From contig CALUKD010000013.1 in NCBI GenBank assembly GCA_944321125.1, positions 1 through 64,000 of the forward strand: 64,000 nucleotides of DNA, in the 5' to 3' direction. Below the pieces are notes generated by a model, which had not been told where the DNA came from, searched no databases, and was given only the letters and a program-made list of their open reading frames with translations. Position 1 is the stretch's first letter, and the number at the start of each line of letters is the position of its first letter. The stretch is from Candidatus Butyricimonas faecavium (lineage in GTDB: Bacteria > Bacteroidota > Bacteroidia > Bacteroidales > Marinifilaceae). Below are positions 18,612 through 26,996 of this stretch, piece by piece. A program made the translations under genes and the position numbers.

Positions 18612-19508
18612 TCATCGTTTTGATTTCCGGTTTCGAGATTCGCAAAATCTTAGAAGTAGTTCGGCGTAGGGATCAATGGTACCCTGCTTGTGAATGGCAT
18701 AGAGGGAGCGGGTGATTTCGAGATCGTCGATGTCGATGATTTTTAGCAGGCCACAGGACAATTCGTCTTGGATGGAAAACACGGAGACCAAGGCGTAGCA
18801 ATCGGAGTGTTTGAGGTATTGTTTGATTCCCTCGGTGCTCCCGATAACGATCTGTTGGTTTAGCTCGTTGATAGACATCCCGGCTGCAGATAGCTGGTGC
18901 TGGATAATATTATATGTTCCGGAGCCTTCTTCCCGAACGACGAATTTTAACGTCTTCAGTTGTTCTTTCGTGATCGATTCCGGGGAATCATTTTTGGCCG
19001 AGGTAACCAGGACGATTTCATCTTTTAAAAAAGGGATGTAGTGAATGTCCGTTTGCGAGGGTACACCTTCAATGAAGGCGAGTTGGATGTTTTTATCCAG
19101 TAATTCCTGCTCGATCTGGTAGGTGTTACCACTGATCAGGTTTATTTCGATATAGGGATGAGTTTCCCGGAAACGGGCCAAGTATTCAGGTAATATGTAC
19201 TGGGATAGCGTGGTACTGGCCCCGATGTGTAAAGTTCCGGAGAACTCTTTTTTCATGTGCTGCAGGTTGAAGGTGATGATGCGTTCCCGTTCAATCAGTT
19301 CTTCGCTTTGTTCCAAAAGGTATTTTCCGGCAGGGGTAAGCATCAACCGTCCTTTCTCGCGATCAAAAAGAGTGATCCCCAATCCTTTTTCCAGTTCCTT
19401 GATGCTTTTGGAAATGGCCGGTTGGGAAAGTCGTAATATCTCGGCGGCTTTTGTCGTGTTCAAATGTTTTGCCGTGTGATAAAAGATCGTGAGTTTATGG
19501 TCTAGCAT
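18612..19508 (-). CDS. LysR family transcriptional regulator
   Basis: The protein is about 298 aa from the ATG at 19508 (MLDHKLTIFYHTAKHLN). A longer frame exists upstream but would add a non-conserved extension. The N-terminal winged HTH (about 1-60) reads NTTKAAEILRLSQPAISKSIKELEKGLGITLFDREKGRLMLTPAG. The effector domain (about 85-295) includes GTLHIGASTTLSQYILPEYLARF and KFVVREEGSGTYNII, like CysB/YeiE-type regulators. It most likely controls the YeiH-type exporter at 15884-16825, from which it is separated by the XRE module. Confidence 0.92.
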   Translation of the reverse strand: MLDHKLTIFYHTAKHLNTTKAAEILRLSQPAISKSIKELEKGLGITLFDREKGRLMLTPAGKYLLEQSEELIERERIITFNLQHMKKEFSGTLHIGASTTLSQYILPEYLARFRETHPYIEINLISGNTYQIEQELLDKNIQLAFIEGVPSQTDIHYIPFLKDEIVLVTSAKNDSPESITKEQLKTLKFVVREEGSGTYNIIQHQLSAAGMSINELNQQIVIGSTEGIKQYLKHSDCYALVSVFSIQDELSCGLLKIIDIDDLEITRSLYAIHKQGTIDPYAELLLRFCESRNRKSKR

Positions 19509-20101
19509 CTTGTTTGCTTTTAATTCTGAACAAAGGTAGAGAAAAATGGTCAATCTATTGCTTTAAAGTACACGTTCCTTTGCATCGTGGTTATTTTGAT
19601 GTCATTATTGGTAAAAAGATAGTAATAATCATGTAATAATCTGATGTAAGTCTTTGAGGGGAGTTCATTCGCACTTGTAGTTCTATTGGCAATGGGCGAT
19701 GAAAGGGCGATGAAAGGGTGTGAGATGGGAGAGAAGAGATTATTACGGTGGCTTTTGTATGCCTTTATGGAGAATATATAGTGTTAAATGGATGATTTTT
19801 TTCAAGAAAATATTATTTGTTTTTTGTAAAGAATTTTGGGTAGGGAAAGGGGGTAATTTGTTGTTTATTAGTATGCTGTAAAGATCGAAAAACGATCGTT
19901 TTTTAATTCAAATGAATCGTTCGTGCAGACAGCTTTCATGCATTGTTGCTGTGTAAAGTGAAGTGCGTGGAACACATGGCCGTAAATCAGGACCCGTGAC
20001 AGGGTTAGTGCGCGAAGCGCGTCCGGGCGGTTCGTGTGTCCGGGGATTACAGAAACAGAGAAAATCATCGTTCGCTAGAAAATAGGGAAAGAATAAAAAT
20101 A
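19509..20101 (+). other. 593-bp gene-free leader region of the capsule locus
   Basis: No convincing gene lies between the LysR and upxY starts. The stretch holds an 11-bp tandem repeat GGGCGATGAAA (two copies near 19692-19713), an intrinsic-terminator-like hairpin at 19882-19904, and a GC-rich structured part (19970-20045) with the short stem GCGCGAAGCGCG. Long untranslated leaders with premature terminators are characteristic of UpxY-controlled capsule operons. I could not fix the promoter: TAATTTG at 19854-19860 is close to a -7 box, but its spacing to TTTG is short. Confidence 0.6.
19882..19904 (+). terminator. Leader terminator, probable UpxY antitermination target
   Basis: GATCG (19883-19887) pairs with CGATC (19893-19897) across a five-A loop, followed by GTTTTTT. 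It lies about 200 bp before the UpxY start codon. UpxY-family NusG paralogues act by letting RNA polymerase pass terminators in the leader of their own capsule operon, so this is a candidate site. The stem is short, so its strength is uncertain. Confidence 0.55.
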
Positions 20102-20623
20102 ATGGTTGCGTGTAACAAGTTAAACTGGTATGCTGCTTATACCCGTGTAAATCAAGAGTTATTAATCAAAAAAAAGCTGGATGAACTGGGGATCGAGAAT
20201 TTTTTGCCCCAGGAAGAACAGGTGCGAGCAACTCCCGTTGGACGTAAAAAGATCCGGGTGCTTTTGATTCATGGGTTAATATTTATCCGGACGGATAAGG
20301 CAACAAGTTTTTCCTTGATAAATGATCATTCGTTGAATATTGTTTATTTGAAAGATATAGAGGGACGCCATTCGCTGATCGTTCCGGATAAACAAATGCA
20401 GGATTTCATGTTTTTGTTGGATTTCTCAACTGGTAGCGTGGAAGTTTTGAACAAAGGAATCAAACGGGGTGATCGGGTAAGAGTTATTAAAGGTCCCTTG
20501 CAAGGATTGGAAGGTGAGTTGGTACGTTTGAAAAATCATAAACGTGTAATTATTCGTTTGGATGGGGTAGCCTCTATTGCTACTTCTTATATTCCAAGTT
20601 CGTTTCTTGAAAGAATAGAGTGA
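20102..20623 (+). CDS. UpxY family transcription antiterminator (NusG paralogue)
   Basis: The protein is 173 aa from the ATG at 20102. An in-frame upstream extension lacks conservation and crosses the leader. The N-terminal NusG-like domain starts NWYAAYTRVNQELLIKKKLDELGIENFLPQ, contains the LIHGLIFIRTD strand, and is followed by a KOW segment KRGDRVRVIKGPLQGLEGELVR (about 121-142). This is the layout of UpxY proteins that head Bacteroidales capsule operons and allow readthrough of leader terminators. It belongs to the host side of the locus, upstream of the foreign-looking cassette. Confidence 0.93.
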   Translation: MVACNKLNWYAAYTRVNQELLIKKKLDELGIENFLPQEEQVRATPVGRKKIRVLLIHGLIFIRTDKATSFSLINDHSLNIVYLKDIEGRHSLIVPDKQMQDFMFLLDFSTGSVEVLNKGIKRGDRVRVIKGPLQGLEGELVRLKNHKRVIIRLDGVASIATSYIPSSFLERIE

Positions 20624-20632
20624 TACAAAATA

Positions 20633-21388
20633 ATGGAAAAAGGTTTATTTCACGAATTGTATAAACGGTCGTGTGAGTTAGAAATGGGACGTTGTCCCTC
20701 CCCGGCGTTGTCAGGATTCTTGCATGGTTACTTGTCCGTGTACTCGATGGTTCGCGTCTATCCTTGGTTGGAAGAGAGTTTTGGGGAACCATATGAAATT
20801 CATGAACGAGTGCGTGAGATCGCCCGGTTTATAGAGCCTCTGGCTGGAAACAAAAAACTCCCTGCAGATGTTCGGGCCGGTTACGTGGTGGATTTGATGG
20901 ATGCTTATCAGTTATACTCAGACTTGAATTTCTTGAACACGGCATTGGATGCAGCTTATGACATATTTACCCCGTGGGGAAGTGGCAAAATTGTTTTACC
21001 GTGTCGTACTCCAAATATTTGCCGATTGTTATGTAATTGTTACTATTTCACGGGTGAAATGGAGAACGGAGTTTTGGCCGGTAGCCTGATTTCCGAGGCG
21101 CTTGGCTCTATTCGTGATTTGGGCCGTCAGGGATTGATGGCATGGTGGGATACATTCTGTTTTTATGAAGATGTTGTCGGGGCAATGGAGTTGCCGGAAC
21201 CGGAACGGGTACGATTGGCCGAAGAGAGAGTGCGGTTGGCCGTCAGTGTAAAGCAGGAGGAAGAGGAAATGATAGAACGTTTTGTCCTGTCTACTCGTGA
21301 CGATTTGGAGTTGTTCGGCCGGGTGTTTTGTATCTTGGCTAGGCGGGAGTTTGCAATCCATGACAAATTGTATGGTAAGAAGGAATAA
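20633..21388 (+). CDS. Unknown protein encoded after upxY
   Basis: This 251-aa soluble protein has no signal peptide or TM segment. It is predicted helical, with conserved-looking pieces LSGFLHGYLSVYSMVRVYPWLEE, AGYVVDLMDAYQLYSDLNFLNTALDAAYDIF and MAWWDTFCFYEDVV, loosely reminiscent of helical-hairpin repeats. It begins 9 bp after upxY and shares its base composition, so it is part of the resident capsule operon. In other Bacteroidales this position holds upxZ, an inhibitor of rival UpxY proteins. It is longer than UpxZ and I see no clear similarity, so an analogous role is only a guess. Confidence 0.7.
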   Translation: MEKGLFHELYKRSCELEMGRCPSPALSGFLHGYLSVYSMVRVYPWLEESFGEPYEIHERVREIARFIEPLAGNKKLPADVRAGYVVDLMDAYQLYSDLNFLNTALDAAYDIFTPWGSGKIVLPCRTPNICRLLCNCYYFTGEMENGVLAGSLISEALGSIRDLGRQGLMAWWDTFCFYEDVVGAMELPEPERVRLAEERVRLAVSVKQEEEEMIERFVLSTRDDLELFGRVFCILARREFAIHDKLYGKKE

Positions 21389-21403
21389 ATATACCAATTC
21401 ACA

Positions 21404-21670
21404 CTAAAAATTCGATACCGGGACACGGGGGCGGATCGGTTGGTTCGTTTTTGTCAGGGAATTGGAGTGAAGAACTTGTTTTCCCCGCCAATAGGCGTGC
21501 TGGGAGATGGTTTGAAAAAGACGATTATCCGGGAGATCCGTATAGAGGATTTGTTGGGACGGGAGGAAATCAAGGTGAACGTGGGGATCTCCCGCTATAA
21601 CGAGATGGTGTTGCGTCGGGGCAAGTTGCTGCAGAGAGCCAGCGAGAGTAACCCGATTGAATCGGGCTAA
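21404..21670 (+). pseudogene. Truncated CapD/FlaA1-like nucleotide-sugar dehydratase fragment
   Basis: The open frame reads ...ADRLVRFCQGIGVKNLFSPPI...KKTIIREIRIEDLLGREEIKV. REVRIEDLLGREPI-type sequence is the conserved link just before the epimerase domain of membrane-bound CapD/FlaA1 4,6-dehydratases. Both the N-terminal TM part and the whole Rossmann/SDR catalytic domain are missing, and similarity stops right after the link. The only start codons are TTG (e.g. 21440). It is best read as the left remnant of a resident capsule gene cut when the downstream cassette replaced it. Confidence 0.75.
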
Positions 21671-22106
21671 ATACCCAGTTGCAAGGATTGAAAAAGAATA
21701 TACAAGAGACAATTACCAACGTGGAGAGTGGCCTGTTGATCAAGTTGAGGAGCGTGGAGAAAGAGAACGCATCCGTGAGCTTCAAAAGCGCAAGCCTGCC
21801 TCAAAGGATGAACAGTTCAAAATCGACTATTGTACCCTAACATACGATAATAAGCTTGAAAACCTGTCGATTCTTCTTGATAAGCCGATAAACAATGGCA
21901 CCGACAAGTCCATTCCCGACCCGACGAAAACATATTCACCCACAGAGCTGCTCGCTCTGATTCATCGTTATGTCAACTTTCAAGACCTTGTCGAATGCGA
22001 ATTGTTGGTTGAGTACGTTGACTACGCACTTGATGCAATCAAGTTAACTGAAGATAAACAGTCAGTTCGAAGCCTCGCCAATGAACTTGTAAAATTAGGT
22101 CTTTAA
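21657..22106 (+). CDS. Unknown protein or gene fragment at the cassette junction
   Basis: The open frame is 149 codons. It has no ATG; the only start is TTG at 21657, which overlaps the CapD remnant. The first part is strongly charged (RIEKEYTRDNYQRGEWPVDQ, ERGERERIRELQKRK). The second half (LLALIHRYVNFQDLVECELLVEYVDYALDAIKL) is helical. I recognise no family. Codon use changes from the GC-richer resident style to the AT-rich cassette style here. It may be the C-terminal end of a donor gene cut at the junction, and may not be expressed as shown. Confidence 0.4.
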   Translation: MNRAKYPVARIEKEYTRDNYQRGEWPVDQVEERGERERIRELQKRKPASKDEQFKIDYCTLTYDNKLENLSILLDKPINNGTDKSIPDPTKTYSPTELLALIHRYVNFQDLVECELLVEYVDYALDAIKLTEDKQSVRSLANELVKLGL

Positions 22107-22349
22107 ACAGCCATCTCCCCCTCGAAGAGTCACAGAATGCTGGAAGCATGTGCAAAATGGAGACGGTCGGATGTAAAAACATATGCTTCTAAAAACACTA
22201 TAGCATAGTTAATATAATCTAAATTTAGTTACGAGTTAAGGAATGTTTTCAACTATAATGTAGTAATTCACAAGGAATATACTGTGAATAGCTCTATTTT
22301 CCTGACCCCATTCCCTTTTTAACTATTAAAATAATGATAAAAAATCTAT

Positions 22350-23672
22350 ATGCAATGCAATAATAATCGAATAACTCATTTCTATAAAAAAATCCTGGAT
22401 AATCCAATCGGATATCGGATTATTAATGGGAGTTTTTGGAGTTTGTCAGGTAGCCTTCTGAGTAAATCGGTAGTATTTGCATCGACAATATTTGTCGCCC
22501 ATATTTTGGGGCAATACGAGTATGGCGAATATAGTATGATTCGTTCAACTATATTCCTTTTTCTAACAGTTTCTGCTTTAGGGGCTGGCGCTGCAACCAC
22601 GAAATATATCGCAGAAAATAGAACGAAAGACATCAATGTAGCCTATAAGACGTACTTAATAACTACTTGCTTCTCGGTCATTTTCAGTATTGTAACTAGC
22701 TTGTTGATAATACTATTCGCAGATAACATAGCTACTTCTCAATTACATAATCCCCAATTATCGTTATCAGTAAAATTAGGTGCCATTCTATTATTTTTTT
22801 GTGGTGTAAATGGCACGCAGGCTGGAGCGCTTTCTGGTTTTGAAAATTTTAAATCTATAGCATTAAACAGCTTTTATTCAAGTATATGTGAATTAATTGC
22901 TATTTTACTGGGTGCGTATTATTACGGAGTAGTTGGAGCCATTGTTGGTAGTGGTATCGGTTATATAGTTCTTACTATATTAAATCATATATCTATTTCA
23001 AGGCATTTCAAACAAGTGATAATTGATAAATCCCCACAATTTTGCTTTAGAGATTTAAAAATAATTTTGAATTTTGGTATTCCTTCAGCATTCTGTAATT
23101 TAATTGTTGCATTAGCATTATGGTATGTAAGAACATATTTAATCGAGTGTACAAATTATGGAGAAGTTGCGATATATAACGCAGCGGATCAGGTGCGTTC
23201 ATTTATTTTATTCATCCCTGTTGCTATATCACAGATTATACTCCCTATGCTGACAAATCTCAATTCAAATAAGGAGAATAAATCATATCGTAAGGTGCTG
23301 AATATAAATATAATTATGCAATGCAGTATTGCTGGCGTTATAGCTTTATTTGTAATGGTTTTCTCTCGGTTTATTTTAGGGCTGTGGGGATCTGAATTTG
23401 AACGTCCTATCATATTAATTCTGTTGGCTGCCTCTACCATTTTTTCTGCTTTTGCAAATGTAGTCGGTTTAGCAATCGCTAGCCAAGGGAAAATGTGGGT
23501 AGGATTTATGTTTAATTTGTTATGGAGCATTTTCATAATCGTGTTTTCAATCTATTTCATAAATGCTGGGTATGGTGCTACAGGGATTGCTATAGCGATG
23601 TTAATATCTTATGTCATACACAGTATCCTTCAATACATTTATTTACAATTGATTCTTAGAAAAATTAAATAA
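22350..23672 (+). CDS. wzx: Wzx-type polysaccharide flippase
   Basis: This 440-aa integral membrane protein has about 12 TM helices. It opens with YRIINGSFWSLSGSLLSKSVVFASTIFVAHILGQYEYGEYSMIRS, the characteristic start of polysaccharide_synt/MATE-like O-unit flippases. It would move the lipid-linked repeat unit across the inner membrane. It is the first intact gene of the cassette, preceded by 243 bp without a gene in which I see only a small TTCACA/TGTGAA stem. WecB follows 10 bp later. Base composition is distinctly AT-rich. Confidence 0.92.
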   Translation: MQCNNNRITHFYKKILDNPIGYRIINGSFWSLSGSLLSKSVVFASTIFVAHILGQYEYGEYSMIRSTIFLFLTVSALGAGAATTKYIAENRTKDINVAYKTYLITTCFSVIFSIVTSLLIILFADNIATSQLHNPQLSLSVKLGAILLFFCGVNGTQAGALSGFENFKSIALNSFYSSICELIAILLGAYYYGVVGAIVGSGIGYIVLTILNHISISRHFKQVIIDKSPQFCFRDLKIILNFGIPSAFCNLIVALALWYVRTYLIECTNYGEVAIYNAADQVRSFILFIPVAISQIILPMLTNLNSNKENKSYRKVLNINIIMQCSIAGVIALFVMVFSRFILGLWGSEFERPIILILLAASTIFSAFANVVGLAIASQGKMWVGFMFNLLWSIFIIVFSIYFINAGYGATGIAIAMLISYVIHSILQYIYLQLILRKIK

Positions 23673-23682
23673 CACTTTATTT

Positions 23683-24834
23683 ATGAAGAAAATAATGCTT
23701 GTTTTTGGGACTCGACCCGAAGCCATAAAGATGGCACCGCTTGTCAAAGAATTCCAAAAACGGCCAGATAGATTTGAGACAATTGTCTGTGTTACAGGTC
23801 AACATCGTCAGATGCTTGATCAAGTGCTCAAAATTTTTGAAATCAGACCAAATTACGACCTTAACATAATGAAACAAGGTCAAGATTTATATGATGTAAC
23901 AGCCCGTGTACTAATCGGTATGCGCGATGTTCTTAAAGAGGCACAGCCCGATGTTGTTCTTGTTCACGGTGACACAACAACTTCAACTGCTGCCGCATTA
24001 GCTGCTTTCTACCAGCAGATTCCAGTCGGGCATGTAGAGGCGGGTCTTCGTACGCACAATATTTACAGTCCTTGGCCTGAAGAGATGAACCGTCAGATTA
24101 CCGGTCGTATTGCCACATTCGACTTTGCTCCAACACCACTTAGCTGTCAGAACCTACTTAACGAAGGTGTTGCCAAAGATAAGATAACAGTTACCGGCAA
24201 TACAGTTATTGATGCGCTCTATATGGTTGTTGACAAAATTAAGAATGACAATGCTCTCAATAACGAGCTCAAGGCATTACTGAAGGAGGTGGGGTATGAC
24301 ATCAATCGCCTCACCAATGGTAAGAAACTTGTCCTTATCACAGGCCACCGTCGTGAGAATTTCGGAGACGGATTCATCTCGATGTGCAAAGCTATCAAAA
24401 CTTTGACCGAGAAATATCCCGAAGTGGACTTTGTCTATCCCATGCATCTTAACCCCAACGTGCGAAAGCCTATCCATGAGGTATTTGGCGAGAACCTTGA
24501 TGGTCTTAATAATATGTTCTTCATCGAACCGCTTGAGTATCTGTCGTTTGTCTATCTTATGGAAAAATCCGCTATCGTTCTGACCGATAGCGGCGGCATT
24601 CAAGAAGAAGCACCTGGTCTTGGAAAGCCTGTACTCGTGATGCGTGATACCACTGAGCGTCCTGAAGCTCTTGAGGCTGGTACAGTCAAGCTGGTAGGTA
24701 CAGATTACGACAAGATTGTATGCGAAGTATCTGCATTACTTGATGATGTGGCTCATTACGATACAATGTCAAAGGCCGTTAACCCATATGGAGATGGAAT
24801 GGCTTGCAATAGGATAATGTCAGTTATATTGTAA
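23683..24834 (+). CDS. wecB: UDP-N-acetylglucosamine 2-epimerase (non-hydrolysing)
   Basis: This 383-aa cytosolic enzyme interconverts UDP-GlcNAc and UDP-ManNAc. Family landmarks are MLVFGTRPEAIKMAPLV at the N-terminus, VHGDTTTSTAAALAAFY, HVEAGLRT, TGHRRENFG and the C-terminal DSGGIQEEAPGLGKPVLVMRDTTERPE. The length is normal for the family. It suggests ManNAc or a derivative in the polymer. No ManNAc dehydrogenase (wecC) is visible in the cassette. It sits between wzx and the polymerase with gaps of 10 and 3 bp. Confidence 0.96.
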   Translation: MKKIMLVFGTRPEAIKMAPLVKEFQKRPDRFETIVCVTGQHRQMLDQVLKIFEIRPNYDLNIMKQGQDLYDVTARVLIGMRDVLKEAQPDVVLVHGDTTTSTAAALAAFYQQIPVGHVEAGLRTHNIYSPWPEEMNRQITGRIATFDFAPTPLSCQNLLNEGVAKDKITVTGNTVIDALYMVVDKIKNDNALNNELKALLKEVGYDINRLTNGKKLVLITGHRRENFGDGFISMCKAIKTLTEKYPEVDFVYPMHLNPNVRKPIHEVFGENLDGLNNMFFIEPLEYLSFVYLMEKSAIVLTDSGGIQEEAPGLGKPVLVMRDTTERPEALEAGTVKLVGTDYDKIVCEVSALLDDVAHYDTMSKAVNPYGDGMACNRIMSVIL

Positions 24835-24837
24835 TTA

Positions 24838-25899
24838 ATGGGTTACTATCTTTTTGTAGCAACTATACTGTATATACTCGGGAATCTAGAAGTCGCTGCT
24901 AATAGTCGCAGCGTCAAGAAGTTTGTTGCAGTTTTTTCTGCAACAATTCTGATTCTTTTTGCTGGCCTAAAGACAGATGGTGGTACAGATTTATTAGAAT
25001 ACACTCGTATTTACAACGTATTCACATCATTCAATATCAAGTCCTTTATCGAACCTGGATATCAAGTAATAATGCTTATTTTTCATGCTATGGGATGTGG
25101 CTTTATTACTTATTATTTCTTTATTGCTTGCATAAATGTAAGTATCAAAACACGCGTATTCTATAAACTGGCCCCATGCATAAGTGCTGCACTTTTAATA
25201 TACTTTTCTGGATGTTTCTTTGAAAGAGACAATGATGGTATCCGACAGGGGCTGTCAATGTCATTTTGTTTTTGGGCTCTTTATTATTTAGCGATTGGAA
25301 ATAATCGCAAATATTTATTAATCACACTACTAGCCTCTACTATTCATTATTCATCCATAATATTTTTTGCTACTTACTTTTTAAAAAAAATCAAAATCAG
25401 TAATAAATCAATTGCAATAATTATCGGAGTTTCCTTTGTACTTTCAATCACGGGCTATTTTCTTACATCTTATTTACTCCCTATGATATCTTTTGAGATG
25501 ACAGCCCAAAAACTAGAGATTTACGCATCTAATTCTTATTCAGAAAGTTTGGGGATATCGGTGGGATTGATTTTTCGCACATTAATTCTTTTCCTTTTTA
25601 TGTTTTATAGAAAACATATTCATATAAGTAACTCTCTGTTTTTTATTTTAAGGAATGGACTTGCTTTATCTATTATTTGTTCTCTGCTTTTTGGAGATTT
25701 TGCTATAATTGCACATAGACTTCCCTACGTTTTTAGGGAATTCCAGATCTTTATAATTTCATACCTCATAGCAGCGATTCCTAACAGAAGTGGTAGAGCC
25801 ATTGGCTTAGCTGTAATATTTGCATATACATGCATAGTTCTTAGTAGATTCTTTAGTGATGATTCTTTTTATAATAATTATCAAAATTTTTTATTTTAA
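24838..25899 (+). CDS. wzy: EpsG family polymerase (Wzy-like)
   Basis: This 353-aa membrane protein has about ten TM helices. The EpsG family pattern is visible: FAGLKTDGGTDLLEYTRIYN near the N-terminus, EPGYQVIMLIF, and RQGLSMSFCFWALYYLA...KYLLITLLASTIHYSSI. EpsG-like proteins are taken to be the repeat-unit polymerases of Wzx/Wzy capsules. It starts 3 bp after wecB and ends on a TAATG overlap with the next glycosyltransferase. It is low-GC like its neighbours. The exact linkage formed cannot be predicted. Confidence 0.88.
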   Translation: MGYYLFVATILYILGNLEVAANSRSVKKFVAVFSATILILFAGLKTDGGTDLLEYTRIYNVFTSFNIKSFIEPGYQVIMLIFHAMGCGFITYYFFIACINVSIKTRVFYKLAPCISAALLIYFSGCFFERDNDGIRQGLSMSFCFWALYYLAIGNNRKYLLITLLASTIHYSSIIFFATYFLKKIKISNKSIAIIIGVSFVLSITGYFLTSYLLPMISFEMTAQKLEIYASNSYSESLGISVGLIFRTLILFLFMFYRKHIHISNSLFFILRNGLALSIICSLLFGDFAIIAHRLPYVFREFQIFIISYLIAAIPNRSGRAIGLAVIFAYTCIVLSRFFSDDSFYNNYQNFLF

Positions 25900-26996
25900 T
25901 GATTGCTTTACTCCGTTCAACTGATGGCGAACCAGATTCTCGCTTTGAGAAATATGTGGATTTTCTCAATAATAATAATCTCAAGTACTTAACATTATGC
26001 TGGGATCGATTGGGTTCGAAGGTGGGATCGGAAACCCAATTATATTATAAGAAGAAATCTGCATACGGTTTGAGGTTCGGAAATATCAAAAGTCTTATTG
26101 GATTCAATTGGTTCCTATTTAAGACGTTGATTAAACACAGAAAAGAATACAAAGTTATTCATGCTGCTGATTTCGATACAATAATACCTGCGATATGGAT
26201 GAAAATTCTTTTTCGCAAGAAAGTCATTTATGATATATACGATTGGTACATTGACTCAAGAGGCCTATTCAAGTCTAAACTAAGATACCTTATAAAATTA
26301 ATTGAGTTCTTTAACATAAAATTATCTGACATCGTAATCATATGTGAGCCGGAACGAGAGAATCAAATAATATTTAAGCCGAAGAAACTTAAAGTATTAC
26401 CCAACATTCCGTACTTCAAAGATGAAAGAAGCTCGTCTGTCGATGTATCTGATAATTTAACAATCGCATACGTTGGTGTATTAGGTGGTCAGAGGGGCCT
26501 GGAAAATCTAATTCGATTAGCAGTGAAAAATCCAAATATAAATATTGAGGTAGGCGGATTTGGTCCATTGGAACAGAAATTTGCTGAAGCGAGCAAGAAA
26601 TATTCGAACCTTCACTATCACGGACAATTGTCATATCAAGATGCATTAGATTTGATGAGTAAAGCTGATATGTTATATGCCGTATATGAAAGAACTAATC
26701 CCAACCATATACTGGCTGCACCCAATAAGTATTATGAGGGATTATATTTAGGCAAGCCTATTATTACAACCACAGGAACATTAGTTGGTGATAAGGTTGA
26801 AAAATTTAATACTGGATTTGCCGTAGATGAGAATTTCGATAGTCTCAGAGTTTTGCTTGACTCCATTGATAGAAACGCTTTAGAAGAAATGAGAGATAAT
26901 GCAAAGAATCTATGGGACAATAAGTACAAGAATTATGTTGAACAATTCTTTCAAAATGAATATTTACCGTTTATTATAAAATCATGTCAAAAGTAG
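25899..26996 (+). CDS. Glycosyltransferase family 4 (GT-B)
   Basis: This 365-aa cytosolic or membrane-associated enzyme has an N-terminal acceptor domain with VIHAADFDTIIPAIWMKILFRKKVIYDIYDW. The C-terminal GT1/GT4 donor domain has IAYVGVLGGQRGLENLI, VGGFGPLE, and NKYYEGLYLGKPIITT in place of the usual EX7E. It transfers a sugar onto the lipid-linked oligosaccharide. It overlaps the polymerase stop (TAATG) and the next GT by 13 bp. Donor and linkage are not predictable. Confidence 0.88.
   Translation: MIALLRSTDGEPDSRFEKYVDFLNNNNLKYLTLCWDRLGSKVGSETQLYYKKKSAYGLRFGNIKSLIGFNWFLFKTLIKHRKEYKVIHAADFDTIIPAIWMKILFRKKVIYDIYDWYIDSRGLFKSKLRYLIKLIEFFNIKLSDIVIICEPERENQIIFKPKKLKVLPNIPYFKDERSSSVDVSDNLTIAYVGVLGGQRGLENLIRLAVKNPNINIEVGGFGPLEQKFAEASKKYSNLHYHGQLSYQDALDLMSKADMLYAVYERTNPNHILAAPNKYYEGLYLGKPIITTTGTLVGDKVEKFNTGFAVDENFDSLRVLLDSIDRNALEEMRDNAKNLWDNKYKNYVEQFFQNEYLPFIIKSCQK

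Noticed and set aside
19509-20101. Invertible capsule promoter
   Set aside because: I looked for paired inverted repeats of 15-25 bp flanking a promoter in the leader and found none; no site-specific recombinase gene is in the window.
21029-21426. Minus-strand ORFs of 87-122 codons opposite the unknown gene after upxY
   Set aside because: They lie antisense to a well-coded gene, and their translations look like antisense shadow (clustered Ser/Arg/Leu, no motif).
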